64,000 bases of DNA from assembly GCA_028689655.1 (NCBI GenBank), contig JAQVCT010000002.1, forward strand, positions 62,001 to 126,000, in the 5' to 3' direction. The position numbers and the translations under genes were made by a program. Position 1 is the first letter of the stretch; each line of letters begins with the position of its first letter. This document shows, piece by piece, positions 1 through 8,474 of the stretch. Below the pieces are notes generated by a model. That model was not told where the DNA came from and did not search any database. It saw only the letters and a list, made by a program, of their open reading frames with translations. The DNA comes from Lachnospiraceae bacterium (GTDB lineage Bacteria > Bacillota > Clostridia > Lachnospirales > Lachnospiraceae).

Positions 1-1102
1 ATCCAGCATATGGAGTCTCCGGTGTCATATCACCTTTTCCATCTACGAACTGTACGAAAGGAAGATCATATTTACGTCCCACATTGGCATCATCCTCACC
101 AAAAGCAGGAGCAATATGAACGATACCGGTACCATCTGACATGGTAACATAATCGTCACAAGTGATATAGTGACCTTTTTTATGCTGTTTCTCGGCAATA
201 TCTGCGGCACATTTGTAAAGTGCTTCGTACTCTTTATATTCCAGATCCTTACCAACATAAGTCTCTAATACTTCGTAAGCAGGCTTGTCTTCCTCTGCCA
301 GTTTCCCCAATACTTTGTCCAGAAGTTCCTCTGCCATATAGTAAGTATAGCCATCAGCCGCCTTTACTTTACAGTAGGTCTCCTCCGGATTCACGCAGAG
401 AGCCACATTGCTGGGAAGTGTCCAGGGTGTTGTGGTCCATGCCAGGAAATATGCATCCTCACCTACTACTTTAAAACGTACTACTGCAGAGCGTTCTTTC
501 ACCGCTTTGTAGCCCTGTGCCACCTCATGAGAGGATAGCGGCGTTCCACAACGTGGACAGTAAGGAACGATCTTAAAGCCTTTGTAGAGTAATCCTTTGT
601 CCCAAATCTCTTTTAAAGCCCACCACTCGGATTCAATATAATCATCATGATAGGTGACATATGGATTATCCATATCAGCCCAGAAACCAACCGTACCTGA
701 GAAATCTTCCCACATGCCCTTATATTTCCATACGCTCTCCTTACATTTAGTAATGAAAGGATCCAGTCCGTATTCCTCGATCTGCTCTTTGCCATCCAGG
801 CCCAGTAACTTCTCTACTTCCAGTTCTACAGGGAGACCATGGGTATCCCATCCGGCTTTTCTGGGAACCATATAGCCTTTCATGGTTCTGTATCTGGGAA
901 TCATATCCTTGATGACACGTGTCAGCACATGTCCGATATGTGGCTTGCCGTTGGCTGTTGGAGGTCCATCATAGAAGGTATAGGTCTCTCCCTCTTTACG
1001 GCTGTCCATACTTTTCTGAAAAATATCATTTTCACGCCAAAATTTTTCTGTCTGTTTCTCTCTGTCTACAAAGTTCAAATCTGTGGATACTTTTTCGTAC
1101 AT
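1..1102 (-). CDS. ileS: Isoleucyl-tRNA synthetase, 5' part (runs off left edge)
   Basis: Class I aminoacyl-tRNA synthetase that charges tRNA-Ile in the cytoplasm. The first 367 codons are visible. The ATP-binding HIGH motif lies in GKPHIGHVL at about residue 55, GWDTHGLP is near residue 84, and TTPWTLPSN marks the start of the editing domain. The KMSKS part lies beyond the left edge. The start ATG (1100-1102) follows a GGAAG ribosome site and opens MYEKVSTDLNF, as in clostridial IleS. An Ile-specific T-box leader upstream independently supports the identity. Nothing looks broken in the visible part. Confidence 0.97.
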   Translation of the reverse strand, partial: MYEKVSTDLNFVDREKQTEKFWRENDIFQKSMDSRKEGETYTFYDGPPTANGKPHIGHVLTRVIKDMIPRYRTMKGYMVPRKAGWDTHGLPVELEVEKLLGLDGKEQIEEYGLDPFITKCKESVWKYKGMWEDFSGTVGFWADMDNPYVTYHDDYIESEWWALKEIWDKGLLYKGFKIVPYCPRCGTPLSSHEVAQGYKAVKERSAVVRFKVVGEDAYFLAWTTTPWTLPSNVALCVNPEETYCKVKAADGYTYYMAEELLDKVLGKLAEEDKPAYEVLETYVGKDLEYKEYEALYKCAADIAEKQHKKGHYITCDDYVTMSDGTGIVHIAPAFGEDDANVGRKYDLPFVQFVDGKGDMTPETPYAG

Positions 1103-1140
1103 GATTGTTCTTCCTTTCTATTCTATGTGATGCATTGCTC

Positions 1141-1263
1141 AAATAAGCAGACTCGAAACACTTCGTGTTCCTCGTTCGCGTTGCTCGTCATAATGTCAAA
1201 GACACAATTTATGATGCAAGCATCTAAATTGCATCTCTGACATCACGACTCTGCTTATTCGCG
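1141..1263 (-). repeat. Structured 123-nt repeat, unit 1 (ileS leader)
   Basis: First of two near-identical 123-nt units placed head to tail between the T-box terminator and the ileS start. The ends are complementary (AATAAGCAGACTCG against CGACTCTGCTTATT), so each unit can fold into one long hairpin. Inside are an AACACTTCGTGTT hairpin and an inner stem near ATGTCAAAGA/TCTCTGACAT. An A:C mismatch on the plus strand becomes a G:U pair on the minus strand, which fits transcription with ileS. It is not part of the T-box core. Confidence 0.8.
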
Positions 1264-1264
1264 T

Positions 1265-1387
1265 AAATAAGCAGGCTCGAAACACTTCGTGTTCCTCGTT
1301 CGCGTTGCTCGTCAAATTGTTACAGTCACAATTTCACATGCAAGCATGTAAATTGCATCTGTAACAACTTGACTCTGCTTATTCGCG
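1265..1387 (-). repeat. Structured 123-nt repeat, unit 2 (ileS leader)
   Basis: Second copy of the tandem unit. The first 50 nt differ from unit 1 at one position. The inner stem has changed to ATTGTTACAG/CTGTAACAAC, so both sides changed together and pairing is kept. The unit ends directly against the T-box terminator. Function is unknown; it could be a palindromic mobile repeat or an RNA structure in the ileS 5' leader. Confidence 0.8.
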
Positions 1388-1389
1388 CA

Positions 1390-1688
1390 AATAAGCCCCG
1401 CCCTTTTGTAAAAGGACGAGGCTAAAGTTATCTCGTTATACCACCTGTTACAACATACACCAAAAACTTCTATAAATAAAGTTCCATCATATGCGTTCCC
1501 TATAACGCCGGAAATGCGGCACTGCTTACTTTTTGCTTTCTTTCAGCAATGCAACTCAGAAGTGATCTTCCATAATTCTCTACTCGCATCCGCTCTCACC
1601 TGCCCGGACTCTCTTTGCCTTTTGGAAATTACGTACTTTCTCCCTCACTGTTTTTACTATTTTAAATATCAATAAAATTCTCTGAACG
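1390..1688 (-). promoter_or_regulatory. T-box riboswitch, isoleucine-specific
   Basis: Leader RNA that binds uncharged tRNA-Ile and allows read-through into ileS. On the minus strand the order is AAGAGAG, the GGTGAGAGCG stem I element, a specifier region GAAGATCACTTCTGAG with ATC (Ile) at 1566-1564, and the T-box bulge AGGTGGTATAACGAG at 1432-1447. A terminator follows. All canonical parts are present in the usual order, and the specifier codon agrees with the downstream gene. Confidence 0.92.
1395..1422 (-). terminator. T-box attenuator terminator
   Basis: On the minus strand GCCTCGTCCTTTT pairs with AAAAGGGCGGGGC around a 2-nt loop. Two G:U pairs exist only in the minus-strand RNA, which fixes the orientation. 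The U-tract is short (TTATTTG). It competes with the antiterminator formed by the T-box bulge. Confidence 0.85.
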
Positions 1689-1694
1689 TTGATA

Positions 1695-1724
1695 ATTATA
1701 GAATGTTGTGCGGCGGTTTGTCAA
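1695..1724 (-). promoter_or_regulatory. Sigma-A promoter of the ileS T-box transcript
   Basis: On the minus strand a perfect TTGACA (1719-1724), an 18-bp spacer and a perfect TATAAT (1695-1700). The predicted start is near 1688, just upstream of T-box stem I. Confidence 0.85.
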
Positions 1725-1747
1725 CTTATATTCGTGATTTACCCAAA

Positions 1748-2689
1748 TTAATCAATTAAACCATACTTTATAAATTCTTTTTTCCGTTCTTCACTATCGC
1801 TTACAACTTTTGTAATTTCATCATTGCGTCCATCTTCTTGCAAAAGTCTTATTAATTTGGCTAATAAATCCATGCCTTCTTCGCGACTTTTTTCTTCTAT
1901 AACTGCACTTAAATTACACATGGTGTCAAGCCTCCTTTCAAACTCTTCTGTCATCATTAGATTATATTTTTCTGACAGACGTTTCTTTTTTACCTCACTG
2001 CTTTCTGTTGATAGTAATTCTTCAAGCATTGAAATTAGTTGATTTTTCGATTCTTTTACATTTTCATTATTACGTAATCTTATTATAATACCACGTAGCA
2101 AATCTGGACATTCAGTTTTTGGTGGTTTTCCATATATTGTCCGCTTATCTAAATATATTTCCTCAATGGAATCTTCGTCATCAGCACTGTCCATACATAT
2201 CCAAATGCTTTTGACTTTTTTTAAATTGTCATATTCACTCTTAATAAATTCTCTTTGCTTTTGTGCTGATATCATTCTTGATAAATAATAAATTATCCTA
2301 TTCCCCAAATGATATCCAAGCTTTTGTGGATTTGTACTTTTTTGTGCCTCTACATTAATTAGTATCTTGTATTCCTGATTGAATCGATTAGCACTGAACC
2401 TTATATCGAATATCGTTTTCCCTTCATTTGGAATTATATCTTCTGTTTCAATGCCTTCAACCCTTGTGATATTTGAATATCCAGGATCAACTCCTACTTC
2501 ATCAACTTCGATTTTATTCCCAATGCAAGGCAGAATGCTTTCAATACTCATATCCATGAATTCTTCTACTGCATATTTAAGAATACGTGCCAGAATTTGT
2601 TTGTCTGACAATAAGTGTTTTACGTTAGAATCATATCTCGGATTTACTCCATCTGTTACGTCTAACGCTGTCGATAAGTATGTTTCCAT
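1748..2689 (-). CDS. PD-(D/E)XK nuclease family protein (Rpn/transposase-like)
   Basis: Resembles the Rpn/PDDEXK_2 family annotated in clostridia as PD-(D/E)XK nuclease family transposase, which encodes nucleases proposed to promote recombination. The nuclease core shows an acidic residue in TIFDIRFSA and an E-x-Q motif in ILINVEAQK, spaced as in the family. The C-terminal part is charged and helical. A GTG start at 2710 is possible, but the ATG at 2687-2689 has a GAGAGG ribosome site about 7 nt upstream, so 313 residues is preferred. It stands alone, with no recognisable transposon ends. Whether it is active is unknown. Confidence 0.8.
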   Translation of the reverse strand: METYLSTALDVTDGVNPRYDSNVKHLLSDKQILARILKYAVEEFMDMSIESILPCIGNKIEVDEVGVDPGYSNITRVEGIETEDIIPNEGKTIFDIRFSANRFNQEYKILINVEAQKSTNPQKLGYHLGNRIIYYLSRMISAQKQREFIKSEYDNLKKVKSIWICMDSADDEDSIEEIYLDKRTIYGKPPKTECPDLLRGIIIRLRNNENVKESKNQLISMLEELLSTESSEVKKKRLSEKYNLMMTEEFERRLDTMCNLSAVIEEKSREEGMDLLAKLIRLLQEDGRNDEITKVVSDSEERKKEFIKYGLID

Positions 2690-2751
2690 AAAACTTTTCC
2701 TCTCTTCCACAAGTAGTAAATATTGTAAATAAAAGAGGAAGGTCCTTTAAC

Positions 2752-2782
2752 TATCCCCTTGTTATTATAGGTATCGGGGATA
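2752..2782 (-). promoter_or_regulatory. Promoter region with inverted repeat, nuclease-family gene
   Basis: A TATAAT (minus, 2764-2769) lies between the arms of TATCCCC (2752-2758) and GGGGATA (2776-2782). A repressor bound there would cover the -10 element. No good -35 was found. The gene start is about 65 bp downstream. Confidence 0.4.
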
Positions 2783-2795
2783 ATCCCTTAGTTAT

Positions 2796-2831
2796 AATAA
2801 AAGCAGATATCTCCATTTGGAACTACCTGCT
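2796..2831 (-). terminator. Putative terminator of the sucrose/fructan operon
   Basis: On the minus strand AGCAGGTAGTTCC pairs with GGAGATATCTGCT across an AAAT loop (12 of 13 positions pair, two as G:U), followed by TTTATTATAA. It lies 230 bp past the sucrose phosphorylase stop. The same bases can be read as a 31-codon open frame ending at 2788 (ending GDICFYYN), which may be a gene remnant, so the call is tentative. The rest of 2832-3060 is AT-rich with nothing recognised. Confidence 0.45.
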
Positions 2832-3060
2832 CAAGCACCGTTTTCTTATGTTTTCTAGCCCAAGCATTCATGCTGAGCAACATTTCTAAATCTTACATTT
2901 ATAAAATATATTATAGTTACATTTCTATTCTATAATTATATTTTATCGTATTTTGAGTAATTGTCAAATAAATTTATTCTTAAAATTTCTTGCCTAAAAT
3001 CTCTTATAGCTGCTATCTTTTGGGGGTACGGACAATTTTTCAGACCGCCACACCCCTAAA

Positions 3061-4479
3061 TTAATCCTGCGTAATAGTAAACTGATGATTTTTCAAATTT
3101 GCTCTCAATACTGCTTCATGATTTTCATAGGTTCTTTTGATTACGAGATTGGACTGTGCGTCTGTTTCCACTTGAATCTCTCCATCCACATGGAAGGCAG
3201 GGTGTGTATTTCTCAATCGCATCAGTTCAAATAATCTTTTTACCACTGAACGTTGTACTTCTCTCTCCACTTCTTCTGCAGAGTAGTAATGGCGATTAAT
3301 GTCTCTTCCATTTTTTGTTTCCTCCATAAGCGCAATATCATTTTTACCTGCAAGAAGTCCTACATAATACACCTGTGGAATTCCAGGTGCGAAAAACTGA
3401 ATAGCTCTCGCAAGCACGTAGGCATCATCATCATTTCCCAGCGCTGAATAATATGTGGTATTCACTTGATATATATCCAGATTATTATAAGCAGCTGTAT
3501 TGTAGATTTTCTTAACATTCGCCCCTTTTGTGAACATTTTCTCCTTTGTTTCCTCTATCACCTCGTCCGGCATAAGGTCTTTCACATCCACAATTCCGAT
3601 TCCATCATGCGTATCCAGTGTAGTAAACTGCTTTTTGGGACTCATTTCCAGCCACTTTTTCAGATATTTTCCTTCCCCTGTGTAAAGTGCATTCAGTACC
3701 AATACCGGAAGTGCAAAATCGTAAATCCAGAATCCCTGGTCTGCTATTTTCATCTGAATGCTGTAATGCTCATGAATCTCCGGTAAGATTGTGACCTGTT
3801 TTTCTTTTACGATCTTTTCAATGTCATGCAGCAGATTCCAGATATCCGGCTCCACAAAAAAGCAATTGGTGCCTGCTTTTTTTACAGCATAGGCAAAGGC
3901 ATCCAAACGTATAATGGAAGCCCCATTTTCGCACATCTGCAGCAAAGTGTTTTTGATGAAATCTTTTGTAACCTTCTTGGTTACATTCAAATCCACCTGT
4001 TCCTCACAGAAGGTACACCATACTTTTTCTGTTGTTTCGTCTTTAAATTCCACATCAATATAGGGTGCTCTTGGTTTCCTCTTGTAGATGAGGTCTACCT
4101 GTTTCTCTGTGGGTTCGCCACCTTCCCAAAAATCTTTATATCGAATGAACATATCTTTATACTGGGAATCATCCTTTTTCTCCTGGAAATCCTTAAAATT
4201 TGCAGAGTTTTTGGAAATATGATTTACCATGAAGTCAAACATAAGGTAGAAATCTTTACTGATCTTTCTCACATCCTCAAAGGTTCCAAACTCCTGTTCC
4301 ACCTCGTCATAACACACAGGTGCAAATCCTCGATCCGCTGTGGATGGAAAAAATGGCAGTATATGGACACCTCCCACTTCTTCCCGCAAATAAGAGTGCA
4401 AAATATTATCAAGTTCCCGCAGATTTTTACCAAGACTGTCCGCATAAGTGATTAACATAATTTTATTATTGAATTCCAT
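3061..4479 (-). CDS. gtfA: Sucrose phosphorylase (GH13_18)
   Basis: Converts sucrose and phosphate to glucose-1-phosphate and fructose in the cytoplasm, saving one ATP per sucrose. The GH13 catalytic triad is visible: Asp in IIRLDAFAY, Glu in LPEIHEH and Asp in TLDTHDGIG. The HILPFFPS motif near the N-terminus is typical of the family, and 472 residues is about the usual length. The start at 4479 is chosen because AGGAGG lies just upstream; a longer frame to 4542 would overlap the preceding gene. Last gene of the operon, 37 nt after the GH1 stop. A related phosphorylase of the same subfamily acting on another glucoside cannot be excluded. Confidence 0.9.
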   Translation of the reverse strand: MEFNNKIMLITYADSLGKNLRELDNILHSYLREEVGGVHILPFFPSTADRGFAPVCYDEVEQEFGTFEDVRKISKDFYLMFDFMVNHISKNSANFKDFQEKKDDSQYKDMFIRYKDFWEGGEPTEKQVDLIYKRKPRAPYIDVEFKDETTEKVWCTFCEEQVDLNVTKKVTKDFIKNTLLQMCENGASIIRLDAFAYAVKKAGTNCFFVEPDIWNLLHDIEKIVKEKQVTILPEIHEHYSIQMKIADQGFWIYDFALPVLVLNALYTGEGKYLKKWLEMSPKKQFTTLDTHDGIGIVDVKDLMPDEVIEETKEKMFTKGANVKKIYNTAAYNNLDIYQVNTTYYSALGNDDDAYVLARAIQFFAPGIPQVYYVGLLAGKNDIALMEETKNGRDINRHYYSAEEVEREVQRSVVKRLFELMRLRNTHPAFHVDGEIQVETDAQSNLVIKRTYENHEAVLRANLKNHQFTITQD

Positions 4480-4516
4480 CGTATCTCCTCCTACAATCGC
4501 TTTTTCTATTGCATAC

Positions 4517-5875
4517 TTACAAGTTTTCTCCGTTACTTCCAATTACTTCTCTATACCAATAAGCGGAATCTTTCAAGATACGTTCCTGCGTCTGATAATC
4601 CACATAGACGAGTCCAAATCGCTTGTCATATCCCGACGCCCATTCAAAGTTATCCATAACGGACCAAGCCATATATCCCATAATATCTATATTTTCATCT
4701 GCCGCACGTTTTAACGCTTTCAAATAGCGGTGCATATAATCAATTCGCTGACTGTCATGTACTTTCCCATCTAAATGAACGAAATCCATGCCCGCCATTC
4801 CGTTTTCCGTAATGAGAAAAGGAAGCTTATAACGTTCTGTCATAAATCTTGCTGACCAATATAATACCTCCGGCGTGATTGCCCAATCTGTCATCGTGCG
4901 TGGACATCCCTGATAACAGTTTTGGGCGTACGCTTCCGCTCCCACCCCCGGTACAAGGCTCTGATAAATATTAGCACCAATGAAATCCAGAGGTTCTGAT
5001 ATGATCTTCATATCCCCCTCTTTTACCTCAGGCATATCGTCTCCCAGAAGTGCATTGGCATCTTCCGGATATTTCCCCAGGAAAACAGGGTCCAGCCACC
5101 AGCTGTTGCTGAATAAGAATTCGCTCTCTCCAAAACAGGATATGGAAAATGAAGTTTTCCTTGCTTTCTCAATTTCCTGCTCCGTTTCCTTTTCAGGGAT
5201 CACTGTGGGGCCTGTTGGGGCAAGTCCAATCAGCGGTTTTTTCTTCGCATATTTTCGAATCACACTTACCGCTTTTCCATGTGCCAGCAAGACATGATGA
5301 GATATGGTGGCAAGTTCTTTACGGGTATGTTTTTCAAAGGGTGCAAAGATTCCCTGACGATATCCAAGGTCCACAAATATCTGCGGCTCGTTTATGGTCA
5401 ACCAATAGGTCACACGGTCTGACAAAGCATCTACGAGAACCTTTGTATAATACGCAAACCATTCCGGACTTTCTTCATTGAGCCATCCACCCTTCTGATG
5501 CAGGTACTCCGGATAATCCCAGTGAAAGATAGATACCAGCGGTTCTATCCCTGCCCAACACAATTCATCCACCAGGTCCGAATAGAACCGTATTCCGGCA
5601 GAATTGACTTTTCCCGTACCCTCAGGCAAAACTCTCGCCCAGTTAACAGAAAATCGATATGCTTTAAGTCCCATCTCCTTCATGAGTTTTACATCTTCCC
5701 GAAATAAATGATAATGATCACAGGCAACGTTTCCATTCTCGCCGTGGACAATCCTGTCTTTTATTTTTACACCTTTATCCCAAATATTTTCTCCTTTTCC
5801 ATCCTGAAAAGCTGCGCCTTCTATCTGATAGGATGCTGAGGCGGCCCCCCAAAGAAAATCTTTTCGAAATGCCAT
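4517..5875 (-). CDS. bglA: GH1 beta-glucosidase
   Basis: Family 1 retaining glycosidase, cytoplasmic (no signal peptide), 452 residues, the usual length. The N-terminal GH1 signature FLWGAASASYQIEGA is present, the acid/base Glu is in TINEPQ, and the nucleophile Glu is in LITENGMAG. It probably hydrolyses short beta-glucosides entering through the upstream permeases. Whether the substrate is phosphorylated cannot be read directly; the ABC rather than PTS context favours a non-phosphorylated substrate. It sits 31 nt after the GH32 gene. Confidence 0.9.
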   Translation of the reverse strand: MAFRKDFLWGAASASYQIEGAAFQDGKGENIWDKGVKIKDRIVHGENGNVACDHYHLFREDVKLMKEMGLKAYRFSVNWARVLPEGTGKVNSAGIRFYSDLVDELCWAGIEPLVSIFHWDYPEYLHQKGGWLNEESPEWFAYYTKVLVDALSDRVTYWLTINEPQIFVDLGYRQGIFAPFEKHTRKELATISHHVLLAHGKAVSVIRKYAKKKPLIGLAPTGPTVIPEKETEQEIEKARKTSFSISCFGESEFLFSNSWWLDPVFLGKYPEDANALLGDDMPEVKEGDMKIISEPLDFIGANIYQSLVPGVGAEAYAQNCYQGCPRTMTDWAITPEVLYWSARFMTERYKLPFLITENGMAGMDFVHLDGKVHDSQRIDYMHRYLKALKRAADENIDIMGYMAWSVMDNFEWASGYDKRFGLVYVDYQTQERILKDSAYWYREVIGSNGENL

Positions 5876-5906
5876 ATTTGTTTTCCTCCTTGCTGATTCC
5901 AGGCAC

Positions 5907-7601
5907 TTATGCTTCGCAAAAATGCATGGTATTTAATTCATAACAGTGAATCGATCCATCCACTTCATTTTGTTCTATTACAATCATTCCGTTGAGTGAA
6001 TCACTTTTGTTGTCAACGACGCAATACTGCGTTCCGCCGTCCGCGAACAGTTCCAGTACATCTACATCTACATAGATCTGCAGACGAATACTATTCTTGT
6101 TCTGTATTGAAATTATGTGTTTATCTACTCTGATTTCCCTTTCCGTAAGATCTATTACAATCTTATTTTCAAATATCCTGCAGATCAAAACGCCTTTTTT
6201 ATCCTGTTGATTCTCATCCTGCAATGCTATCTGCAGTTCTATCTCCACGCCCTTGCCATTTCCAACATAGGCTGGCAGCGCATTTTCTGTCAATATCGGT
6301 TCCAACATTTGTCTACGCATTCCCAACACTTCCCCTGATGGCTGCAGCATTACTTTGTATCCCCGGAAGGTCTTACACAGTGTTATTTCTGCGGGGAGTG
6401 ATAATATACCTGCATAATTTTTATCCTCTTTAGCGGTGGTTATCCATGAAAGCTGCAGGATTCTGTCCTTCACATGCTGAAAGGTCTGTGCGGCATATGC
6501 CCTGATAATTCTTTGCAGTGGTTTTCCTTTTTCATCTTTCAAAAGATTGTATGCTTCCTGTCTTATGATATTTCCTTCACGATCTTTATCCGGTGTAAAC
6601 CCATATCCGTCAAAATCTCCCAGGCAGTAATACCCATCCGCGGACCAGAAAACCCATTTCACTATGGACTCATTTTCTGCAGAAATTCTAAAAAAATCAG
6701 GGCATTCCCACATACCGGGGACTCTGATATCCTGAGTCCGGGTCCAATTCACAAGGTCTGTAGAGCGATAAAGCCGGAATAAATCTTCCTGAATATAGAT
6801 GATACAGATATAGGCGGCTGATTCTTCATGATAAAATACCTTTGGATCTCTATTTTCATCAGCAATATGTGGAATGACACATTCATCCCTTAATTCCATA
6901 TGTTTTCCACCATCTGTACTGTAGGCAATATTCTGCGTAAAATGAAAGCCTGTGGACCATTTGCTCCGTCCTCCTGCCAAGGTATAATAGAAGATAAAGG
7001 CATCCTTTCCATAGGAAAGAAGATTCTGCTCATCTACAATTCCCGTTCCTGAAAATGCAGGTCCCTTTTCGGCAGGCAGTAACACATCCTCCGTCTTCGT
7101 CCAATGCACAAAATCTTTCGTCTCCGTGTGTGCCCAATGTATATTCTCCCATTGGGTTCCATAGGGGTTGTGTTGGTGGTATACATGATAGATTCCATCA
7201 TGATAAAGCAGGCCATTGGGATCATTCATCCAGCCAAATACAGGTGCATAATGAATTTCAGGTCTGTTCTTTGTGGCATTTTCAGGTAACTTATCAGAGA
7301 AGTGCAACTGACTGCACCACCGTTCTAACGCTCTGATATATGTTTCCTCCTGCCATCTGGTCACATCAGGTAGTACTTCTATCTTTATTTTCTGCCCTCT
7401 GAATGTATCCATAGGAATCCAGGCAAAAGCATCCTCTGTATTGTCCCATGCAACATTCATATAAAGCTCCTGCCATTTTACATATTTCTGACAGGTTTTC
7501 TCATACACATAGATGATTACTGTGTCCTTCGTCTCTGTCACATCATGTATCCTGACCGGTAGCCATAGATATTTTTTCGTCACTACTTGCTCTGTCTGCA
7601 T
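5907..7601 (-). CDS. GH32 fructan hydrolase (levanase/exo-inulinase-like)
   Basis: Glycoside hydrolase family 32, cleaving fructose from fructo-oligosaccharides or levan-type chains, intracellular. Key residues: nucleophile Asp in GWMNDPNG (about residue 125), RDPKVF, and acid/base Glu in MWECPDFF. The first ~110 residues precede the propeller and begin KYLWLPVRIHDV, resembling the N-terminal beta-sandwich of fructan hydrolases (DUF4980-like). A C-terminal beta-sandwich includes LELFADGG. The start overlaps the end of the MBL gene by 59 nt in another frame; GTG at 7604 or ATG at 7601 are both possible. Length (564 residues) fits the extended subfamily. Confidence 0.87.
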   Translation of the reverse strand: MQTEQVVTKKYLWLPVRIHDVTETKDTVIIYVYEKTCQKYVKWQELYMNVAWDNTEDAFAWIPMDTFRGQKIKIEVLPDVTRWQEETYIRALERWCSQLHFSDKLPENATKNRPEIHYAPVFGWMNDPNGLLYHDGIYHVYHQHNPYGTQWENIHWAHTETKDFVHWTKTEDVLLPAEKGPAFSGTGIVDEQNLLSYGKDAFIFYYTLAGGRSKWSTGFHFTQNIAYSTDGGKHMELRDECVIPHIADENRDPKVFYHEESAAYICIIYIQEDLFRLYRSTDLVNWTRTQDIRVPGMWECPDFFRISAENESIVKWVFWSADGYYCLGDFDGYGFTPDKDREGNIIRQEAYNLLKDEKGKPLQRIIRAYAAQTFQHVKDRILQLSWITTAKEDKNYAGILSLPAEITLCKTFRGYKVMLQPSGEVLGMRRQMLEPILTENALPAYVGNGKGVEIELQIALQDENQQDKKGVLICRIFENKIVIDLTEREIRVDKHIISIQNKNSIRLQIYVDVDVLELFADGGTQYCVVDNKSDSLNGMIVIEQNEVDGSIHCYELNTMHFCEA

Positions 7602-8412
7602 CACTTATCCACTCTTTCTTATATACAATTCCTATGAGGCCGTACATGGATTTCCAGCCATCTCCGATGGCTTCTATATGTCTTACGCTTTCGAGGCTTC
7701 CCTTCATGATTCCCCTGGCACACATGAGATAATCATGCATATAATCCACAGAAAGTGCCGGCGTATGATGTCCCGGATAGAGGACTTTGTATTCATTTCT
7801 TCTATTATATAAACGTTCTATGCTTCGATAATAAGTCTCTACACTTCCGGAATTTTCTAAAAATAATAAAATGCTGATGTCACAGACCGTATCCGCTGTA
7901 AACAGCATTTCCCTTTCACGGTCTAAAAAGCAGTAACAGCCTTGCGTATGTCCAGGCGTTGCAATTGCTTCTATTTTTCTGTCCCCCAAATCAAAGACCT
8001 GTCCGTCGGTGAGGTGATATACCTTCTTCACCTGGGGTGTTCTAATCGTTCTCTCTAACTCGTTCTCTTCAAATTCCGAATCCAGGGACAATAGATACGA
8101 CCGGATTCTCTCATTCCTAAATACTATGCTGGTGCTGTCCCACATGAGTGCTTCATCCTGCGATGCGATCCACACATATTCAAATTGGTAGTTGGACCCC
8201 ACATGGTCCAAATGTCCATGGGAATTTACTACGATGATTTCTTTATCCGTGATACTTTCCACGGTTTTTCCAAGGTGCCCGCATCCACATCCGGTATCTA
8301 TGAGCAGTGCTTTCTCACTGCCAACGAGCAGATAGGAATGTGTCTTTGCATACTCGTCCAGGCGATACGTTGCTTCTCCGATTTGTGTCACTTCGTATTC
8401 ATATGATTTCAT
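7543..8412 (-). CDS. MBL-fold metallo-hydrolase
   Basis: Metallo-beta-lactamase fold hydrolase with the metal-binding motif SHGHLDH near residue 85, plus downstream His/Asp ligands in ATPGHTQG and LYPGHH. It has no signal peptide, so it is cytoplasmic. Substrate unknown; the superfamily includes glyoxalase II, lactonases and phosphodiesterases. It starts behind a strong GAGGAGATAAT ribosome site and lies inside the sugar operon between the permeases and GH32, so a role in cleaning up a sugar-derived ester or lactone is an inference only. Confidence 0.8.
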   Translation of the reverse strand: MKSYEYEVTQIGEATYRLDEYAKTHSYLLVGSEKALLIDTGCGCGHLGKTVESITDKEIIVVNSHGHLDHVGSNYQFEYVWIASQDEALMWDSTSIVFRNERIRSYLLSLDSEFEENELERTIRTPQVKKVYHLTDGQVFDLGDRKIEAIATPGHTQGCYCFLDREREMLFTADTVCDISILLFLENSGSVETYYRSIERLYNRRNEYKVLYPGHHTPALSVDYMHDYLMCARGIMKGSLESVRHIEAIGDGWKSMYGLIGIVYKKEWISDADRASSDEKISMATGQDT

Positions 8413-8474
8413 ATTATCTCCTCACATATTAAAAACCCTGTATTACCCTCATGGCAACACAGGGCTCTCATGCT

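Noticed and set aside
3826-4455. Plus-strand frame of 209 codons
   Set aside because: Antisense to sucrose phosphorylase, with no start signal and Cys/His/Phe-rich composition typical of a shadow frame.
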